From the NCBI RefSeq assembly GCF_001435575.1, contig NZ_AZEA01000001.1, positions 62,001 through 126,000 on the forward strand: a stretch of 64,000 nucleotides of DNA. Direction: 5' to 3'. Shown here one piece after another: positions 9,080-18,880 of the stretch. The position numbers were made by a program, and so were the translations under genes. The notes under the pieces are model-generated. The model searched no databases and had not been told where the DNA came from. It saw only the letters and a list, made by a program, of their open reading frames with translations. Within the stretch, counting starts at the first letter, position 1; each line of letters begins with the position of its first letter. Origin of the DNA: Lentilactobacillus sunkii DSM 19904. Its GTDB lineage: Bacteria; Bacillota; Bacilli; Lactobacillales; Lactobacillaceae.

Positions 9080-11110
9080 TTAGTCAGTTTTAATTGTTTC
9101 ATTATATTTCAAATACTGTGATAATTGTACATTTTCTGGATTTTTTTGCCAATCCTTATGAACGGTTATACTTTGAGCTTCCTGATTGGCAACTTGAAGA
9201 ATATTGAGGTCACCAACCGGATCGGCAACTTTAAAATCAGGCATTCCCGACTGCTTATTGCCGGTAATATCACCTTGGCCACGTAATTCCAAATCTTTTT
9301 GTGAAAGGAAAAATCCATCTGTGCTGCTGGCCACAGCCTGCATCCTTTTTTTGCCGATTTCATTTTTGGGGTCGGCAATTAAGATGCAGTAAGATTGGGT
9401 ATCACCACGCCCAACTCGTCCTCTTAATTGATGCAACTGAGCTAATCCAAAATGGTCAGCGTCAAAAATCAGCATGGTATTAGCATTTGCAACATCTACG
9501 CCAACTTCGATGACCGTGGTGGCAACCAAAACCTGGAATTGATTATTTTTGAAATCTTGCATGGCGGCATCCTTTTCCTGATCGGACATGCGACCATGCA
9601 GGAGGCCAACGGTATATTGTGGTTCAAAAATGGCCTTGAACCGTTCAAAGATTGCCAAGGCATTCTTCATATCAACGGCTTCGGATTCTTCAATCAGCGG
9701 TGTGACCACATAAATCTGATTCCCCGAATCAAGCTGCTTTTTGACAAAACGGATAGCTGAATCAGTTTTGGCTGACGTTATCCATGTCGTTTTAATCGGT
9801 TTTCGACCTTTTGGAAGTTCATCGATTACGGAAACGTCCATATCCCCATACATGGTAATCGCCAAAGTCCGTGGGATCGGTGTCGCAGTCATTGCCAGCA
9901 TATTGGTACTATGCCCCTTTAAACGCAAGGCTTGTCTTTGATTCACACCAAAGCGATGTTGTTCATCGATAACGGCTAAGCCTAAATCATGATAATCAAC
10001 CTGGTCTTGAAACAATGCATGGGTTCCAACAATTAAATTGACTTCCCCATCTGCAATTCTTGGCAGCATGGCTTTTCGTGCTAATCCGGTTGTCGCACCG
10101 GTTAACAGTGCAATATTGACGTTGAAGCCGTCAAACATCTTGGCAAATGTATTGGCATGCTGTTCTGCAAGAATTTCAGTAGGCGCCATAATGGCAGCCT
10201 GCTTGTGCGCACTGATGGCTGCTAAGATTGCCATTGCTGCAACAACTGTCTTACCACTACCAACATCCCCTTGAAGGAGACGATTCATTTCCAATGGTTG
10301 CTTAAGGTCAGTCAGAATTTCATCGACCACTTTTTGCTGTGAATTGGTTAGTTTGAATTTTAAATGGTTAGTGAACTGCTGAATCAGTTCTGGATCATAG
10401 CCAATTTTTGCTGCAGGGTCGGGCTTTCGATGGCTTGCTTTTAGAATTTGAACTTTCATGGAAAACAAGAAAAATTCCATGAACTTTGCCGTTCGAAAGG
10501 CTTTTTGGGCTGCAACCGGCGATTCAGGAAAGTGAATGTTTTTGATGGTATCGTGAAAAGATTCCAGTCGATATTTTGAGCGGATTGACTCCGGTATGAC
10601 ATCAGTCAGTTGCTTTTCATATTCATCAAACCCAAGCTTTACCAGCTGTTTAATCGTATTTTGTTTAACTTCTTTGTTACTTGGATAAATGGAATCGTAG
10701 GTATCACTTTTATCACCGTTCAGGATTTTCATGCCCTGGATTTGATTGCGATTGCGATCAAATGTTCCAAAAATGATGACTGGTGCTTCCAATTCCAGCT
10801 GCTTTTTCAGCCAAGGCTGATTGAAAAACGTAACGTTATAAATTTCGTCATTGATTTTGAGATGAAACGATAGCCGACTCCTTCTTCTGCCAAAGAAATT
10901 GACAGTCGGCTCACTAATGACCGTCCCCTTAACAGTAACCTTTTGGCCGTCAACGGCCGTTCTCAAATCCTTTAAGGATAAATCATCATATCTGCGGGGA
11001 TAATAAGTCAGAAGATCATTGATCGTATTGATGCCAAGCTTGTTCAAAGCAGTTAACCGTTTATCGCCAACACCTTTGAGCACACTTACCGAATCGCTTA
11101 AACTGGGCAT
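9080..11110 (-). CDS. recG: ATP-dependent DNA helicase RecG
   Basis: RecG remodels stalled replication forks and Holliday junctions. An OB-fold wedge domain fills about residues 50-150. The SF2 helicase core follows, with Walker A GDVGSGKT near 282, the DEQH box (DEQHRFG, normal for RecG) near 378 and motif VI QLRGRVGRG. The length of 676 residues is normal. The start ATG follows AGGAGG. A hairpin terminator separates it from fakA upstream, so it may have its own promoter or depend on readthrough. Confidence 0.97.
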   Translation of the reverse strand: MPSLSDSVSVLKGVGDKRLTALNKLGINTINDLLTYYPRRYDDLSLKDLRTAVDGQKVTVKGTVISEPTVNFFGRRRSRLSFHLKINDEIYNVTFFNQPWLKKQLELEAPVIIFGTFDRNRNQIQGMKILNGDKSDTYDSIYPSNKEVKQNTIKQLVKLGFDEYEKQLTDVIPESIRSKYRLESFHDTIKNIHFPESPVAAQKAFRTAKFMEFFLFSMKVQILKASHRKPDPAAKIGYDPELIQQFTNHLKFKLTNSQQKVVDEILTDLKQPLEMNRLLQGDVGSGKTVVAAMAILAAISAHKQAAIMAPTEILAEQHANTFAKMFDGFNVNIALLTGATTGLARKAMLPRIADGEVNLIVGTHALFQDQVDYHDLGLAVIDEQHRFGVNQRQALRLKGHSTNMLAMTATPIPRTLAITMYGDMDVSVIDELPKGRKPIKTTWITSAKTDSAIRFVKKQLDSGNQIYVVTPLIEESEAVDMKNALAIFERFKAIFEPQYTVGLLHGRMSDQEKDAAMQDFKNNQFQVLVATTVIEVGVDVANANTMLIFDADHFGLAQLHQLRGRVGRGDTQSYCILIADPKNEIGKKRMQAVASSTDGFFLSQKDLELRGQGDITGNKQSGMPDFKVADPVGDLNILQVANQEAQSITVHKDWQKNPENVQLSQYLKYNETIKTD

Positions 11111-11139
11111 ATTATCCCTCCTTTGGTCATGATATAAAT

Positions 11140-11169
11140 AAAAGTTTGGCCAACTGTGACCAAACTTTT
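11140..11169 (-). terminator. Hairpin between fakA and recG
   Basis: A perfect 10-bp stem, AAAAGTTTGG with CCAAACTTTT and a 10-base loop, lies directly after the fakA stop on the minus strand. The following U-tract is short and mixed, so it may act as a partial terminator or a processing site. Confidence 0.6.
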
Positions 11170-11179
11170 ACGAAGTAAC

Positions 11180-12889
11180 TTATTCGACAGAAATCAAAAA
11201 TGGATAAACGGGTTGATCACCTTCATGAACTTCAACCTCTAGCTCATCATCTAATTTCAAAATTCCATCTTGAACTTTGTCAGCTAATGCTTTATCAGCA
11301 CCTTCGCCATAGATAATGGTAATCGCCTCGCTGTCTTCATCCAACATCTTAGCGACCATTTTAACAGAAGTATCTACCAGATCATCACCAACGGTGGCAA
11401 TATCGCCGTCAACAATTCCCATAAATTGGTCTTTCTTGATATCCAAATCATCAATCTTAGTGTCACGGATAGCAGTTGTTACCTGACCGGATTTGACCGT
11501 TGGCAGATTATCCTCCATGGCTTTTTGATTGTCTTCAAGTGAATTTTCAGGGTTGAACCCAAGCATTGCCGTGATCCCTTGAGAAATTGTCTTCGAATGA
11601 ACGATGACCGTTGGGATGTCGACCACTTTAGCTGCCTGCTCGGCGGCTAAAAAGATGTTCTTGTTATTAGGAAGCACAATTGCCTTTTTAGCTTTGGTAT
11701 TATTAATGGCATTCACAATATCTTCAGTACTTGGATTCATTGTTTGACCGCCACTCACGATGTAATTCACACCGAGGCTTTCAAACAACTGGTTAAGACC
11801 TTTCCCTGATGAAACTGAAATGATTGCAGTATCGGAAACCGGTTGCTGTGTATTAATACTTTCAGCCTTTTGAATTGGGGATGCATCCTCAGAGTTGTCT
11901 TCATCTTCTTCAATAATTGTTTCCTGTTGAAGACGCATATTATCAACTTTAACGGTTGCCAAATCACCAAACTCCTGGCCCCAGGCAAGTACTTTCCCCG
12001 GATGCTCAGTATGAACGTGAACTTTGACAATATCGTCATCATTGATGACTAACAGTGAATCCCCCAGCTTTGCAAGGTAATCATAAAAGGTTTGGTAGTC
12101 GAATTTATGATCAACTTCACGGCCCTTTCCGATGCGGACCATAATTTGAGTACAGTATCCATAGACAATGTCTTCAGGATTTAATTTACTTTGGACACTT
12201 TGATCGGCCACTTTTATCATCTGATTCATTTCAGCGTCATTTGGCTGGTACTCACCGGATTCGGATTCGTTCCTGCCATTTAAAACATCGTCAAAAGCTT
12301 CAAGGACAAAAACCAATCCCTGACCGCCTGAATCAACTACGCCGACCTGTTTTAAAACCGGCAGCAGATCAGGTGTTTTTTCCAACGCTTTTTCGGAACC
12401 TTCGTAGATTGCATCCATCACGGCCACAACGTCGTTAGTCGTAGAAGCAGCCTTTTTACCTGCTGAAGCGGCCATTCTAACAACTGTCAGAATTGTGCCT
12501 TCAGTTGGCTTCATAACTGACTTATAAGCAATTTCTGTTCCAGCAATAAAAGCATCGGCAATATCTTGGGCACTTAATGTCTCTTTGCCCTCAGTAGATT
12601 TTGAGAATCCTCTGAAAATCTGCGATAAAATAACCCCTGAGTTACCGCGGGCACCCATTAAAAGGCCCTTTGCTAAAGCAGCGGTTAAATCGCCAACGTT
12701 AGTCTTAACGTCTTTATTCACATATTTGTATCCCGAAGCCATTGAAAGACTCATGTTGGTCCCGGTGTCACCATCAGGAACTGGAAATACATTTAATGAA
12801 TTAATAAAATCGGAATTATTATTTAATTTAGTTGCGGCTGCTTGAACCATTGCCGTAAATTCGGTGTTGGTAATTTCTGTAACTTTCAA
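11180..12889 (-). CDS. fakA: Fatty-acid kinase FakA-like DAK2 protein (YloV)
   Basis: FakA phosphorylates exogenous fatty acids held by a FakB partner, yielding acyl-phosphate. The N-terminal DhaL-type kinase domain (about 1-200) has the Mg-nucleotide motif PVPDGDTGTN at residues 36-45. The C-terminal part holds the middle and DegV-like FakB-binding regions typical of YloV. It has 569 residues. The start is TTG, eight bases after AGGAGG. It follows yloU by 29 bases; the yloU-yloV pair is conserved in Firmicutes. Confidence 0.92.
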   Translation of the reverse strand: MKVTEITNTEFTAMVQAAATKLNNNSDFINSLNVFPVPDGDTGTNMSLSMASGYKYVNKDVKTNVGDLTAALAKGLLMGARGNSGVILSQIFRGFSKSTEGKETLSAQDIADAFIAGTEIAYKSVMKPTEGTILTVVRMAASAGKKAASTTNDVVAVMDAIYEGSEKALEKTPDLLPVLKQVGVVDSGGQGLVFVLEAFDDVLNGRNESESGEYQPNDAEMNQMIKVADQSVQSKLNPEDIVYGYCTQIMVRIGKGREVDHKFDYQTFYDYLAKLGDSLLVINDDDIVKVHVHTEHPGKVLAWGQEFGDLATVKVDNMRLQQETIIEEDEDNSEDASPIQKAESINTQQPVSDTAIISVSSGKGLNQLFESLGVNYIVSGGQTMNPSTEDIVNAINNTKAKKAIVLPNNKNIFLAAEQAAKVVDIPTVIVHSKTISQGITAMLGFNPENSLEDNQKAMEDNLPTVKSGQVTTAIRDTKIDDLDIKKDQFMGIVDGDIATVGDDLVDTSVKMVAKMLDEDSEAITIIYGEGADKALADKVQDGILKLDDELEVEVHEGDQPVYPFLISVE

Positions 12890-12918
12890 CTACTTGTCCT
12901 CCTTGGTCACTTGCGTAA

Positions 12919-13281
12919 TCAGTCGTTCATTACCTGAACGCCTTGAATGATTACATTGACCGAATTTGCAGATACCCCAAGCATGCTTTGCAGGTTATAT
13001 TTAACCTTTGCTTGAACGTTTTTGGAAATTTCTGATATTTTATTGCCGTAAGCAACGATGATATAAACATTAATTTCAATTTCATTGTCGTGTTGTTTAA
13101 CGACAACCCCTTTGAAGTAATTTTCACGATTCAGAATGGTGTTCACATTATCTCTTAGCTGGTTGCGACTTGCCATACCAACTACACCGTAATTGTCAGT
13201 AGCAGCACCGCCAACAACATTTGCGATAACATTGTTGTCGATGTCCACTGTTCCAAATCTTGTTTTGATTTTGACGGCCAT
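12919..13281 (-). CDS. yloU: Asp23/Gls24 family envelope stress protein YloU
   Basis: This is a small Asp23 (DUF322) protein of 120 residues. It has the family segment NVVGGAATDNYGVVGM and a C-terminal VNVIIQGVQV strand. Members are linked to cell-envelope stress. A second paralogue lies at 33204-33641. It heads the leftward operon ahead of fakA and diverges from rpmB across a 220-base gap. Confidence 0.9.
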   Translation of the reverse strand: MAVKIKTRFGTVDIDNNVIANVVGGAATDNYGVVGMASRNQLRDNVNTILNRENYFKGVVVKQHDNEIEINVYIIVAYGNKISEISKNVQAKVKYNLQSMLGVSANSVNVIIQGVQVMND

Positions 13282-13411
13282 GTGCAGCAGCCTCCTTAAT
13301 TTTCTATTTACCTATTAACGATAGTTAATATTACCACAATAACGCTAAAAACCAAAGTAAACATCATGCTTTTCAAAGGACTGTCAAGTATAATTACTTG
13401 AAAGAAAAGTA

Positions 13412-13440
13412 TTGCAATATCAATGTATCTATGATAAATT
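13412..13440 (+). promoter_or_regulatory. Candidate rpmB promoter
   Basis: TTGCAA at 13412-13417 and TAAATT at 13435-13440 are separated by 17 bases and lie about 60 bases before the rpmB start. The -10 match is only fair. Confidence 0.45.
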
Positions 13441-13501
13441 ATTCTAGTGTAATGAAACAGACTTTAACACTAAAATCAAAGAGAAGGGAGATTTGTTACC
13501 C

Positions 13502-13687
13502 ATGGCAAAGGATTTTATTAACGGTAAGCGTACCCACTTTGGTAACAAACGTTCACACGCTTTAAACTCAAGCCGTCGCAGCTGGAAGCCAAATTTGCAA
13601 AAAGTTCGGATTCTTGTTGATGGCAAACCTAAGAAGGTTTGGATTTCTGCTCGAACACTTAAATCAGGCAAAGTTACCCGTGTATAG
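13502..13687 (+). CDS. rpmB: Ribosomal protein L28
   Basis: bL28 is a 61-residue basic protein of the large ribosomal subunit. It contains the typical [15 protein letters not shown] segment and a C-terminal RTLKSGKV. The ATG at 13502 is 11 bases after the Shine-Dalgarno GAGAAGGGAG. An in-frame TTG at 13493 is too close to that site, so ATG is used. The gene diverges from yloU, its common neighbour, and is followed by its own terminator. Confidence 0.96.
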   Translation: MAKDFINGKRTHFGNKRSHALNSSRRSWKPNLQKVRILVDGKPKKVWISARTLKSGKVTRV

Positions 13688-13697
13688 TAATAACTTG

Positions 13698-13721
13698 GAT
13701 CGATGATAGTCGATCTTTTTT
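13698..13721 (+). terminator. rpmB terminator
   Basis: The stem GATCGA/TCGATC with a six-base loop is followed by six T, eleven bases after the rpmB stop. Confidence 0.75.
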
Positions 13722-13730
13722 ATTACAATG

Positions 13731-13778
13731 AAACAGAGGCAATTACCAGTCATCGGACTGGTGGTTGCCTCTGTTTTT
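13731..13778. terminator. Long hairpin between rpmB and thiN
   Basis: A long stem pairs AAACAGAGGCAA and ACCAGTC with their complements. It ends in a run of T on the plus strand and a mixed T-run on the minus strand, so it can serve both convergent genes. Confidence 0.75.
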
Positions 13779-13790
13779 TGTATTTTGTTA

Positions 13791-14453
13791 TTAATTGAAA
13801 CGGTCAATATCCTTGCTCTGAATGACGCACATGACACCACTGCCGAATTTAAACTTGGCAGTGTTCCCAACAAACTCATTACTTGCCAATGACATTGGGT
13901 ACTTAACATGATAATCATCAAGTTTGTACTTTTCGTCGTACAAGGTTAGATGTTCCATCGGAGTTAATGCGACAAATGCCAAATACTTTTTATCAGGTTC
14001 CTTGGTAATTTGATACTCACCGGGCAAAAAGAATGTGATAGTATTTTGTTTGTCAATCATTCTAATCTTCGGCGCAAATGGCGTAAAGCGCGGCTCTAAG
14101 ACCATCCACAGATTTGCAAGGAAATGATCAAGCCGACCACCAGTTGCACCGTATATGTCCAAGCGGTCTGCATGGTGTTCCTGTAAGGCGACTTTCAGTC
14201 CAAGCTGGGTGTCAGTGTCATCTTTTTCTGGGATCGACTGGCGGATGTCTTTAATATGGCTGCGAACCAACTGCAGTTCTTCGGGCTTGAGTGAATCAAA
14301 ATCACCGATGGCAACCAAAGGATCAATTCCTTTATCAATCAAATGGAGATTTCCTCTATCGATGCCGATCCAGTCACCCTTAACCTGCCCATTTTTCAAT
14401 TTGTCAGGCCAGAGGTCGATCGGACCGCCAACCAATAGATTTAATATCTTCAT
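13791..14453 (-). CDS. thiN: Thiamine pyrophosphokinase
   Basis: ThiN transfers pyrophosphate from ATP to thiamine to make thiamine diphosphate. The catalytic-domain motifs GIDRG near residue 31, AIGDFDSL, the acidic KDDTDTQLG and GATGGRLDH are visible, followed by a smaller C-terminal domain. It has 220 residues. It starts directly at the rpe stop, so the two are translationally coupled and end the gmk-to-thiN gene string. Confidence 0.95.
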   Translation of the reverse strand: MKILNLLVGGPIDLWPDKLKNGQVKGDWIGIDRGNLHLIDKGIDPLVAIGDFDSLKPEELQLVRSHIKDIRQSIPEKDDTDTQLGLKVALQEHHADRLDIYGATGGRLDHFLANLWMVLEPRFTPFAPKIRMIDKQNTITFFLPGEYQITKEPDKKYLAFVALTPMEHLTLYDEKYKLDDYHVKYPMSLASNEFVGNTAKFKFGSGVMCVIQSKDIDRFN

Positions 14454-15107
14454 TTATTTAGTAGCATCCTTTATAGCTTTGATTCGGCTGACTGGATCAT
14501 CTGCGTCAAAAACGTATGATCCGGCCACAGCAACGGTAGCTCCGGCTTGATAGGCACCAACAACAGTGTGTTCGTTGACCCCACCGTCAATTTCGATATC
14601 GAAGTCCAATCCTTCAGACTTTTTGATTTCATTTAATTCAGCAATCTTCTTGACCGTTTCCGGCAGGAACTTTTGACCGCCAAATCCAGGATTAACGGTC
14701 ATGACCAATACTTGGTCAACCATGTAAAGGACTGGTTGGATTGCGGAAACCGGGGTACCTGGGTTAATAACAACTTCAGCTTTGACACCCTTGTTTTTGA
14801 TCATTTGAAGGGCTCTGTGAATATGTGGGGTTGCTTCGACGTGGACGCCAATAATATCGGCACCGGCATCGGCAAATTGGTCAACAAAACGCTCTGGCGA
14901 AGTCACCATCATATGAACATCAAGGGTCATATCGGTAATTGGGCGAATTGCTTTCACCCAGCCGGGACCATAGGATAATGCGGGTACAAATTGGCCATCC
15001 ATGATATCAATATGAAGGACTTCTGCTCCACCCTTATCAACTTTTTCAATATCCTTTTGTAAATTAACATAATCGGCACTTAAAATTGAAGGCGCAACTT
15101 TAATCAT
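14454..15107 (-). CDS. rpe: Ribulose-phosphate 3-epimerase
   Basis: Rpe interconverts ribulose 5-phosphate and xylulose 5-phosphate in the pentose phosphate or phosphoketolase pathway. The TIM-barrel motifs APSILSAD, HIDIMDGQFVP, DVHMMV and VNPGFGGQ are present, with DGGVN near the end. A GTG at 15122 would extend the protein by five residues into rsgA, but the ATG at 15107 sits properly after GAGGAAG, giving 217 residues. rsgA ends 11 bases upstream. Confidence 0.96.
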   Translation of the reverse strand: MIKVAPSILSADYVNLQKDIEKVDKGGAEVLHIDIMDGQFVPALSYGPGWVKAIRPITDMTLDVHMMVTSPERFVDQFADAGADIIGVHVEATPHIHRALQMIKNKGVKAEVVINPGTPVSAIQPVLYMVDQVLVMTVNPGFGGQKFLPETVKKIAELNEIKKSEGLDFDIEIDGGVNEHTVVGAYQAGATVAVAGSYVFDADDPVSRIKAIKDATK

Positions 15108-15118
15108 AACTAACTTCC

Positions 15119-16009
15119 TCACTTTTTATAATTAGGTTTTCTGTTTTTGATATCGGTGTACAGCTGCAGATAATTTTCGTATCTGCTCTGCATAATTTCA
15201 CCGTCGGCAACTTCTTTTTTAACTTCGCAATCCGGTTCGTTCACGTGAGCACATCCTCGAAAACGGCACTTAACAGATGCCCGTTTGAATTCAGGAAAGT
15301 AGGAACCAAGTTCCCGGTAATCGATCTCCAAGGTGTCATAAGACGAAAATCCCGGCGTATCGGCAATATACCCGTCATCAATCCGCAGCAGTGCGACTTT
15401 TCGAGTCGTATGTTTCCCACGATTCAATGCGGTGGAAATTTCCCCGGTTGCTAGTTTTAAATCAGGAGCCAAATGATTAAGCAGTGTCGACTTTCCAGCA
15501 CCGGTCTGTCCCATTATCACATTTTCTTTACCTGAAAACAATTGGCGCAAATGATCCAACGAATTTTCATCAAACGCCTTTTCAGGGAGAATCACGTCAT
15601 AGGGAATCTTTTGATAATCTGCTGCCAGTTTCTTGAAATAATCGGTTTGTTTATCGTTTAGTAAATCTGTTTTGGTAAAATAAATAATCGGTTTAATGCC
15701 ACTGATTTCAAGCGCAATGAGTTGTCGATCAAGTAAATTGCTGGAAAACTCCGGCTGGGTTGTCGCGGTTGCGACGATCGCCTGATCAATATTGGCAATC
15801 GGCGGTCTGACCAACGAATTCTTCCTTGGCAGCATTTTCAGTATGTAACCTTTGTCCTCATCTTCGACTTGGAATTCAACATCATCCCCAACCAATGGCG
15901 TAATTTGGCGCTTGCGGAAATTCCCTCTGGCCCGTGTTCGATAAACTTTGCCGTCAGAATGCACATCGTAGAAACCGCTCAAAGATTGGAAAATCTTTCC
16001 TTTTTTCAA
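15119..16009 (-). CDS. rsgA: Ribosome biogenesis GTPase RsgA
   Basis: RsgA is the circularly permuted GTPase that checks late 30S subunit maturation. An OB-fold fills about residues 1-70. The G domain order is permuted, with G4-like FTKTDL before the P-loop GQTGAGKST near 166. A zinc site of the form CRFRGCAHVNEPDC lies near the C-terminus. The start is TTG after AGGTGATCAA. It has 296 residues. It follows prkC beyond a hairpin terminator; the prpC-prkC-rsgA order is standard in Firmicutes. Confidence 0.96.
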   Translation of the reverse strand: MKKGKIFQSLSGFYDVHSDGKVYRTRARGNFRKRQITPLVGDDVEFQVEDEDKGYILKMLPRKNSLVRPPIANIDQAIVATATTQPEFSSNLLDRQLIALEISGIKPIIYFTKTDLLNDKQTDYFKKLAADYQKIPYDVILPEKAFDENSLDHLRQLFSGKENVIMGQTGAGKSTLLNHLAPDLKLATGEISTALNRGKHTTRKVALLRIDDGYIADTPGFSSYDTLEIDYRELGSYFPEFKRASVKCRFRGCAHVNEPDCEVKKEVADGEIMQSRYENYLQLYTDIKNRKPNYKK

Positions 16010-16023
16010 TTGATCACCTCGAT

Positions 16024-16063
16024 AAAAAAGTCACTTCCCTTTTATTATAAGAGAAGTGACTTT
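16024..16063 (-). terminator. Hairpin between prkC and rsgA
   Basis: On the minus strand an 11-bp stem, AAAGTCACTTC with GAAGTGACTTT, is followed by TTTTTT. It lies between two genes of a normally continuous operon, so it probably sets down expression of rsgA-rpe-thiN. Confidence 0.75.
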
Positions 16064-16078
16064 AATTTGCAGTAATTA

Positions 16079-18124
16079 TTAATGCGAATCGTAAGTAACG
16101 TTATTGTCACGCATAATTGTTTTACCGTCACGGACAACTTTGTACTTACCGACCTCATTGTTAGAGAGCTTAAATGGCAGAAGAACCTGTGTATCTTGTG
16201 TGATCACCATCTGCTTATAAACAGTAGACAAATTATGATCATGATCCTTCAAATAAATCAAGACAACATTTTCGTTGGATCCACCGGAATTGGTATCTGA
16301 TGACTCTTCCCCGGATTCATCGCTTTCATTCAGTGATGAACTGGATGCTGCCGTGGAAGTATCTTGCAGGTAAGGAATGGTAATCCGCATGTTGAAGCTC
16401 TTCAGCTCGTCAGAATTGTCCTTCTTGGTTCCACGCGAAATCCAGACAGCGACGTTTCCACCCTGTTGAATTGATTCATTCGCGTTTGGAGATTGACGAA
16501 CAACTCGACCTTTCGGCTGGTCACTTGAATACGTGTAATCAAATGTTGGATTGATTTCAACCTTATTGGAATAAGCAACCACTTGTGATTTGGTCATCCC
16601 CGTTAAATCTTTGAGGGTAATTCTCTTTACCCCGGTGGAAACCACAAAGGTTAAGGTTTTAGTGCTTGGATTGAAACGTTTATCTGCCTGAAAATCTTGT
16701 TGGAGAATTCGACCGGATCTAAATGTTCCTGATGGCGCATTTCGTTTATGAACCGTGAAGCCCTCATCTTCAAGCTTTTGCTTAACGACATCATATTCCT
16801 GACCAACGTAATTGCCGACTCGAACCATACGAGGTCCTGAACTGACTATCAGATTGATCTTGGTCCCCTTTTTGACCTTTTTATCTTCTTTAGGGCTGGA
16901 ACTGATGACCCGATGACGATCAATTTTATCACTGCTTTGATACTTGACTTTTCCAACGGTTAAATCCGCGTCTTGGATTTTTGTCTCCGCTTCAGTTTCC
17001 AAAGTTCCGGAAACGATTGGGACGGTTGTCTTGCCACTGGCAGAAGCAATCATAATAAACGCCAGAATAATCAATAGGATTCCCGCGATGCCGCCAATGA
17101 TCAGCCATCGTCTGCGACGTTTCTTTTTCGGCGTTTTCTTCTTGTTGTTATTTTCTTGAGAAGTGGATTCCGGTTCCCGTGAAGCGGGCTTGGCATCCGC
17201 AGAAGGCGTCGTATCACCCAATGGCGCAAAAGGCATGACCCTCGTTGCTTCATTAGCAGTGTCTTCAGGTGGCTCAACCGCAAATCGCGGTTCGTTTGCC
17301 CGAGATTTATCCAAAGATGTATTCAAATCAGCAGCCATATCGTTAACTGTCTGATATCGATCATCGGGATTTTTTGCGGTTGCTTTCAAAACAACGTTTT
17401 CCATTGCCTGTGGAATCCGAGGATCAAAGTCCCTAACCGATGGCATTGGTGTTTGTGAATGCTTGATCGCAATTGAAACCGCCGTGTCGCCGTTAAATGG
17501 CACCTTACCGGTTAAAATTTCATATAAAATAATTCCCAACGAATAGATATCTGAACGGGCGGTCGCCATTTGACCTTTGATTTGCTCCGGTGACAAGTAG
17601 TGGATTGAGCCGATAATCGATCTGGTCTGAGTCATCGTATCCTCACTGCCCGCTCGAGAAATTCCAAAATCAGTAATTTTAATATAACCATTTTTGTCGA
17701 CTAAAATATTTTGTGGCTTTAAATCGCGGTGAATAATATTGTGCCGGTGAGCTTCACTGACAGCAGAGCAAATCTGCTCCATAATGTTGACGACTTCGGC
17801 GTAAGGAATTGGAAAGTTATCTTTGATGTATTTCTTCAGGTCCTCGCCGTCAACGAATTCCATGACCAGATACTGCATCCCTTCAACCTCATCAACATCG
17901 TAGATGCCGACAATGTGGGGATTATCAAGTTGGGTAGCCGCCATGGCTTCATGTTGGAATCGTTTCTTAGCCTTGGGGTTGTCACGAAAATCAAGACGTA
18001 GCAGCTTGACTGCGACCTTGCGCTTCAAAATCAGATCTTCGGCTAAATAGACATCGGCCATTCCGCCTTCGCCTAAACGCCCAATAATTTCGTATCTGCC
18101 GTTTAATACATAGCCCTTATTCAT
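16079..18124 (-). CDS. prkC: PASTA-domain serine/threonine protein kinase PrkC
   Basis: This transmembrane Hanks-type kinase senses cell-wall fragments and regulates growth and envelope synthesis. The kinase domain (about 1-270) has the AVKLL lysine, the catalytic loop IIHRDLKPQN and the DFG motif. After a Lys/Arg-rich stretch comes a membrane helix at about 340-362, then three extracellular PASTA repeats, a Ser-rich acidic linker and a C-terminal domain of about 60 residues. It overlaps the prpC stop by eight bases, coupling kinase and phosphatase. Confidence 0.96.
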   Translation of the reverse strand: MNKGYVLNGRYEIIGRLGEGGMADVYLAEDLILKRKVAVKLLRLDFRDNPKAKKRFQHEAMAATQLDNPHIVGIYDVDEVEGMQYLVMEFVDGEDLKKYIKDNFPIPYAEVVNIMEQICSAVSEAHRHNIIHRDLKPQNILVDKNGYIKITDFGISRAGSEDTMTQTRSIIGSIHYLSPEQIKGQMATARSDIYSLGIILYEILTGKVPFNGDTAVSIAIKHSQTPMPSVRDFDPRIPQAMENVVLKATAKNPDDRYQTVNDMAADLNTSLDKSRANEPRFAVEPPEDTANEATRVMPFAPLGDTTPSADAKPASREPESTSQENNNKKKTPKKKRRRRWLIIGGIAGILLIILAFIMIASASGKTTVPIVSGTLETEAETKIQDADLTVGKVKYQSSDKIDRHRVISSSPKEDKKVKKGTKINLIVSSGPRMVRVGNYVGQEYDVVKQKLEDEGFTVHKRNAPSGTFRSGRILQQDFQADKRFNPSTKTLTFVVSTGVKRITLKDLTGMTKSQVVAYSNKVEINPTFDYTYSSDQPKGRVVRQSPNANESIQQGGNVAVWISRGTKKDNSDELKSFNMRITIPYLQDTSTAASSSSLNESDESGEESSDTNSGGSNENVVLIYLKDHDHNLSTVYKQMVITQDTQVLLPFKLSNNEVGKYKVVRDGKTIMRDNNVTYDSH

Positions 18125-18866
18125 CGGCGGTCACCTCCGAATTGTACTGGGCAAGTAGGACAGTAATATTGTCTAGGCCACCATTTTCGTTAGCGGTGGT
18201 AATCAGCATGTCGCACTTTGACTGTAATTCATCATCCATTGACAGAATCTTTTCAATATCTGAATCATCAACCATATTTGTCAATCCATCCGTGCAGAGC
18301 ATGATTTGGTCGCCTGGCTGGGCTGTATATGGCTTAAAATCCGCAGCCGAATCACTGTTGATTCCCAAACTCTTGGTAATGATATTTTTATATGGATTGG
18401 TTTTTGCCTGATCAGGGGTAATATCCCCGTGCTTAACCAGCTCATTGACGTAGGAATGATCTTCAGTGATCTGAGTGAATTGACCATTCGAGTACACATA
18501 ACCGCGGCTATCGCCGATATTGGCAATTAAGCTCCGTTTGCCATCAATCAGGGCTGCCACAATTGTCGTCCCCATACCATGGAGGCGACTATCGGTATTT
18601 GACTCGTCAATAATGGCCGTATTTTCTTTGGTAAGCTGATTTTCAAACCAGGTTTCAATTTTGTCCAAGCTTGAAATCGTGGTTGCTTCAAAAGCCTCGC
18701 CCATGTGAGTCACCACCATCTGAGAGGCAACCTCACCTGCATTATTGCCGCCGATCCCGTCCGTTATAAGTGCCAGAACCAAGCCGCTTTTATTTTTAAA
18801 TGCTCCGACTGCGTCTTCGTTCTTATCACGAACTTTACCAGTCGAGGATTGATATGCAATTTGCAA
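18117..18866 (-). CDS. prpC: PP2C-type protein phosphatase PrpC
   Basis: This metal-dependent phosphatase reverses PrkC phosphorylation. PP2C motifs are visible: RDKNEDA near the N-terminus, ITDGIGGNNAGE, GTTIVAAL, NIGDSRGY, LCTDGL and DNITVLL. An upstream reading gives 13 extra residues overlapping rsmB. The TTG at 18866 lies nine bases after GGAG and gives the family-typical start MQIAYQSSTGKVRDKNED, so I chose it (249 residues). Confidence 0.94.
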   Translation of the reverse strand: MQIAYQSSTGKVRDKNEDAVGAFKNKSGLVLALITDGIGGNNAGEVASQMVVTHMGEAFEATTISSLDKIETWFENQLTKENTAIIDESNTDSRLHGMGTTIVAALIDGKRSLIANIGDSRGYVYSNGQFTQITEDHSYVNELVKHGDITPDQAKTNPYKNIITKSLGINSDSAADFKPYTAQPGDQIMLCTDGLTNMVDDSDIEKILSMDDELQSKCDMLITTANENGGLDNITVLLAQYNSEVTADE

Positions 18867-18880
18867 ATTAATCAACTCCG

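Noticed and set aside
13493-13501. A TTG start for rpmB three codons upstream
   Set aside because: It lies only two bases after the Shine-Dalgarno, whereas the ATG at 13502 is well spaced and fits L28.
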